DNA from: Sphingopyxis sp. LC363
Lineage (GTDB): Bacteria; Pseudomonadota; Alphaproteobacteria; Sphingomonadales; Sphingomonadaceae
NCBI RefSeq assembly: GCF_000756385.1
Contig: NZ_JNFC01000003.1
Coordinates: 39,356 to 103,355 of the forward strand
DNA length: 64,000 nt
Direction of reading: 5' to 3'
Part shown: in pieces, positions 63,438-64,000 of the stretch
Layout: every line of letters begins with the position of its first letter
How positions within the stretch are numbered: the first letter of the stretch is position 1
Notes under the pieces: generated by a model
What the model was told of the DNA's origin: nothing
Databases searched by the model: none
The model's input: only the letters and a program-made list of their open reading frames with translations
Program-made: the position numbers and the translations under genes

Positions 63438-63470
63438 AGCGCGCCTTCATGGCGCGCTTCCTTGTTTCTT
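63438..63470 (+). terminator. Hairpin with pyrimidine-rich tail between rpsM and rpsK
   Basis: AGCGCGCC and GGCGCGCT form a perfect 8-base stem with loop TTCAT (63438-63458), followed by TCCTTGTTTCTTTCCC. It resembles an intrinsic terminator or an attenuator/processing hairpin inside the ribosomal operon. Confidence 0.55.
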
Positions 63471-63534
63471 TCCCTGCCGGAGAGCGGCGATCCGTCCGCC
63501 ACCGGCCATTTAGGATACAGGTTAGGATTTCATC

Positions 63535-63924
63535 ATGGCTCGTGAACCGCAGCGCCTTCGTCGGCGCGAACGCAAGAATATCTCGTCGGGTGTGGCCCAC
63601 GTCAACGCGACCTTCAACAACACGATGATCACCATCACCGACGCGCAGGGCAATGCAATCGCATGGTCGAGCGCCGGCATGATGGGCTTCAAGGGCAGCC
63701 GCAAGTCGACCCCCTATGCGGCGCAGGTCTGCGCCGAAGACGCCGGCAAGAAGGCCGCCGAGCACGGCGTCCGCACCCTCGAAGTCGAAGTCAAGGGCCC
63801 CGGCGCCGGCCGTGAATCGGCGCTCCGCGCGCTGCAGGCTGTCGGTTTCCACATCACGTCGATCCGCGACGTGACGCCGATCCCGCACAATGGCGTCCGC
63901 CCGGCCAAGCGCCGCCGCGTCTGA
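63535..63924 (+). CDS. rpsK: 30S ribosomal protein S11
   Basis: 129 residues: [28 protein letters not shown] and the C-terminal [16 protein letters not shown] are standard S11. AGGATT precedes ATG 63535. rpoA is expected just beyond the window. Confidence 0.99.
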   Translation: MAREPQRLRRRERKNISSGVAHVNATFNNTMITITDAQGNAIAWSSAGMMGFKGSRKSTPYAAQVCAEDAGKKAAEHGVRTLEVEVKGPGAGRESALRALQAVGFHITSIRDVTPIPHNGVRPAKRRRV

Positions 63925-64000
63925 CGTCTTTTCGGGCGCGTCCCCCCGCCGGGGCGCCGCCCGCATAAAACTCCTCGCTGGACAGGTGGCCGACCCCGCC

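Overview
The window is a GC-rich alphaproteobacterial chromosome segment, most likely from a sphingomonad (order Sphingomonadales) and plausibly Sphingopyxis. The pointers are sphingomonad-type TonB receptors and serine peptidases, frequent GTG/TTG starts, dispersed hairpin repeats of the GTCATCCCGGC and CGTCGCCCCCGC types, and a bacterial lipoxygenase, a rare enzyme that I recall being described from Sphingopyxis. The genus is an inference. I see no rRNA, tRNA, CRISPR array, prophage or transposase.

Layout. 1-3419: a molybdo-enzyme corner with the end of fdhD, mobA and a YdeP-type formate-dehydrogenase-like oxidoreductase. 3450-15760: a catabolic cluster with two paralogous type-B carboxylesterases, a Tat-exported M28-like protein with degenerate metal site, an MHS-family transporter, an SDR, a TetR regulator, an acyl-CoA ligase and a TonB receptor. 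Three intergenic gaps carry related dyad operators, suggesting one regulon for uptake and hydrolysis of an unknown ester. 15838-26159: peptidases (proline iminopeptidase, S9, M28), a YcbB-type L,D-transpeptidase coupled to a tiny proline-rich lipoprotein, a 2OG-Fe(II) oxygenase, and a purine-salvage pair (phosphoribosyltransferase plus adenine/adenosine deaminase). 26166-27206: an MreB paralogue with no mreCD.

27378-33441: the most system-like part of the window. A BlaI-type repressor, an M56 (BlaR1-like) membrane peptidase with C-terminal ~28-residue repeats, a secreted protein carrying the same repeats, and a TonB-receptor-like outer membrane protein form a tightly coupled operon behind two perfect tandem BlaI boxes. 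An RNase H-like gene and a lone PAS protein follow. No beta-lactamase is present.

33606-50350: mixed housekeeping and accessory genes: BI-1 protein, ThpR overlapping a tyrosine phosphatase antisense, an MFS transporter, SodC, an M16 peptidase, a diguanylate cyclase, the lipoxygenase, purC, a crotonase behind a LiuR-like box, an ArsR/SRPBCC pair, PhoD and a DUF3667-like protein. 50430-57908: a dense co-directional housekeeping run (proA, nadD, rsfS, rlmH, envC-like, ctpA, dsbB, coq7) interrupted between proA and nadD by a toxin-antitoxin pair whose toxin stop overlaps the nadD start. 57989-64000: a secreted hypothetical protein, a SulP transporter, a membrane protein, a TldD/PmbA peptidase, a CysQ/IMPase-like phosphatase, and ribosomal protein genes rpsM and rpsK at the window edge.
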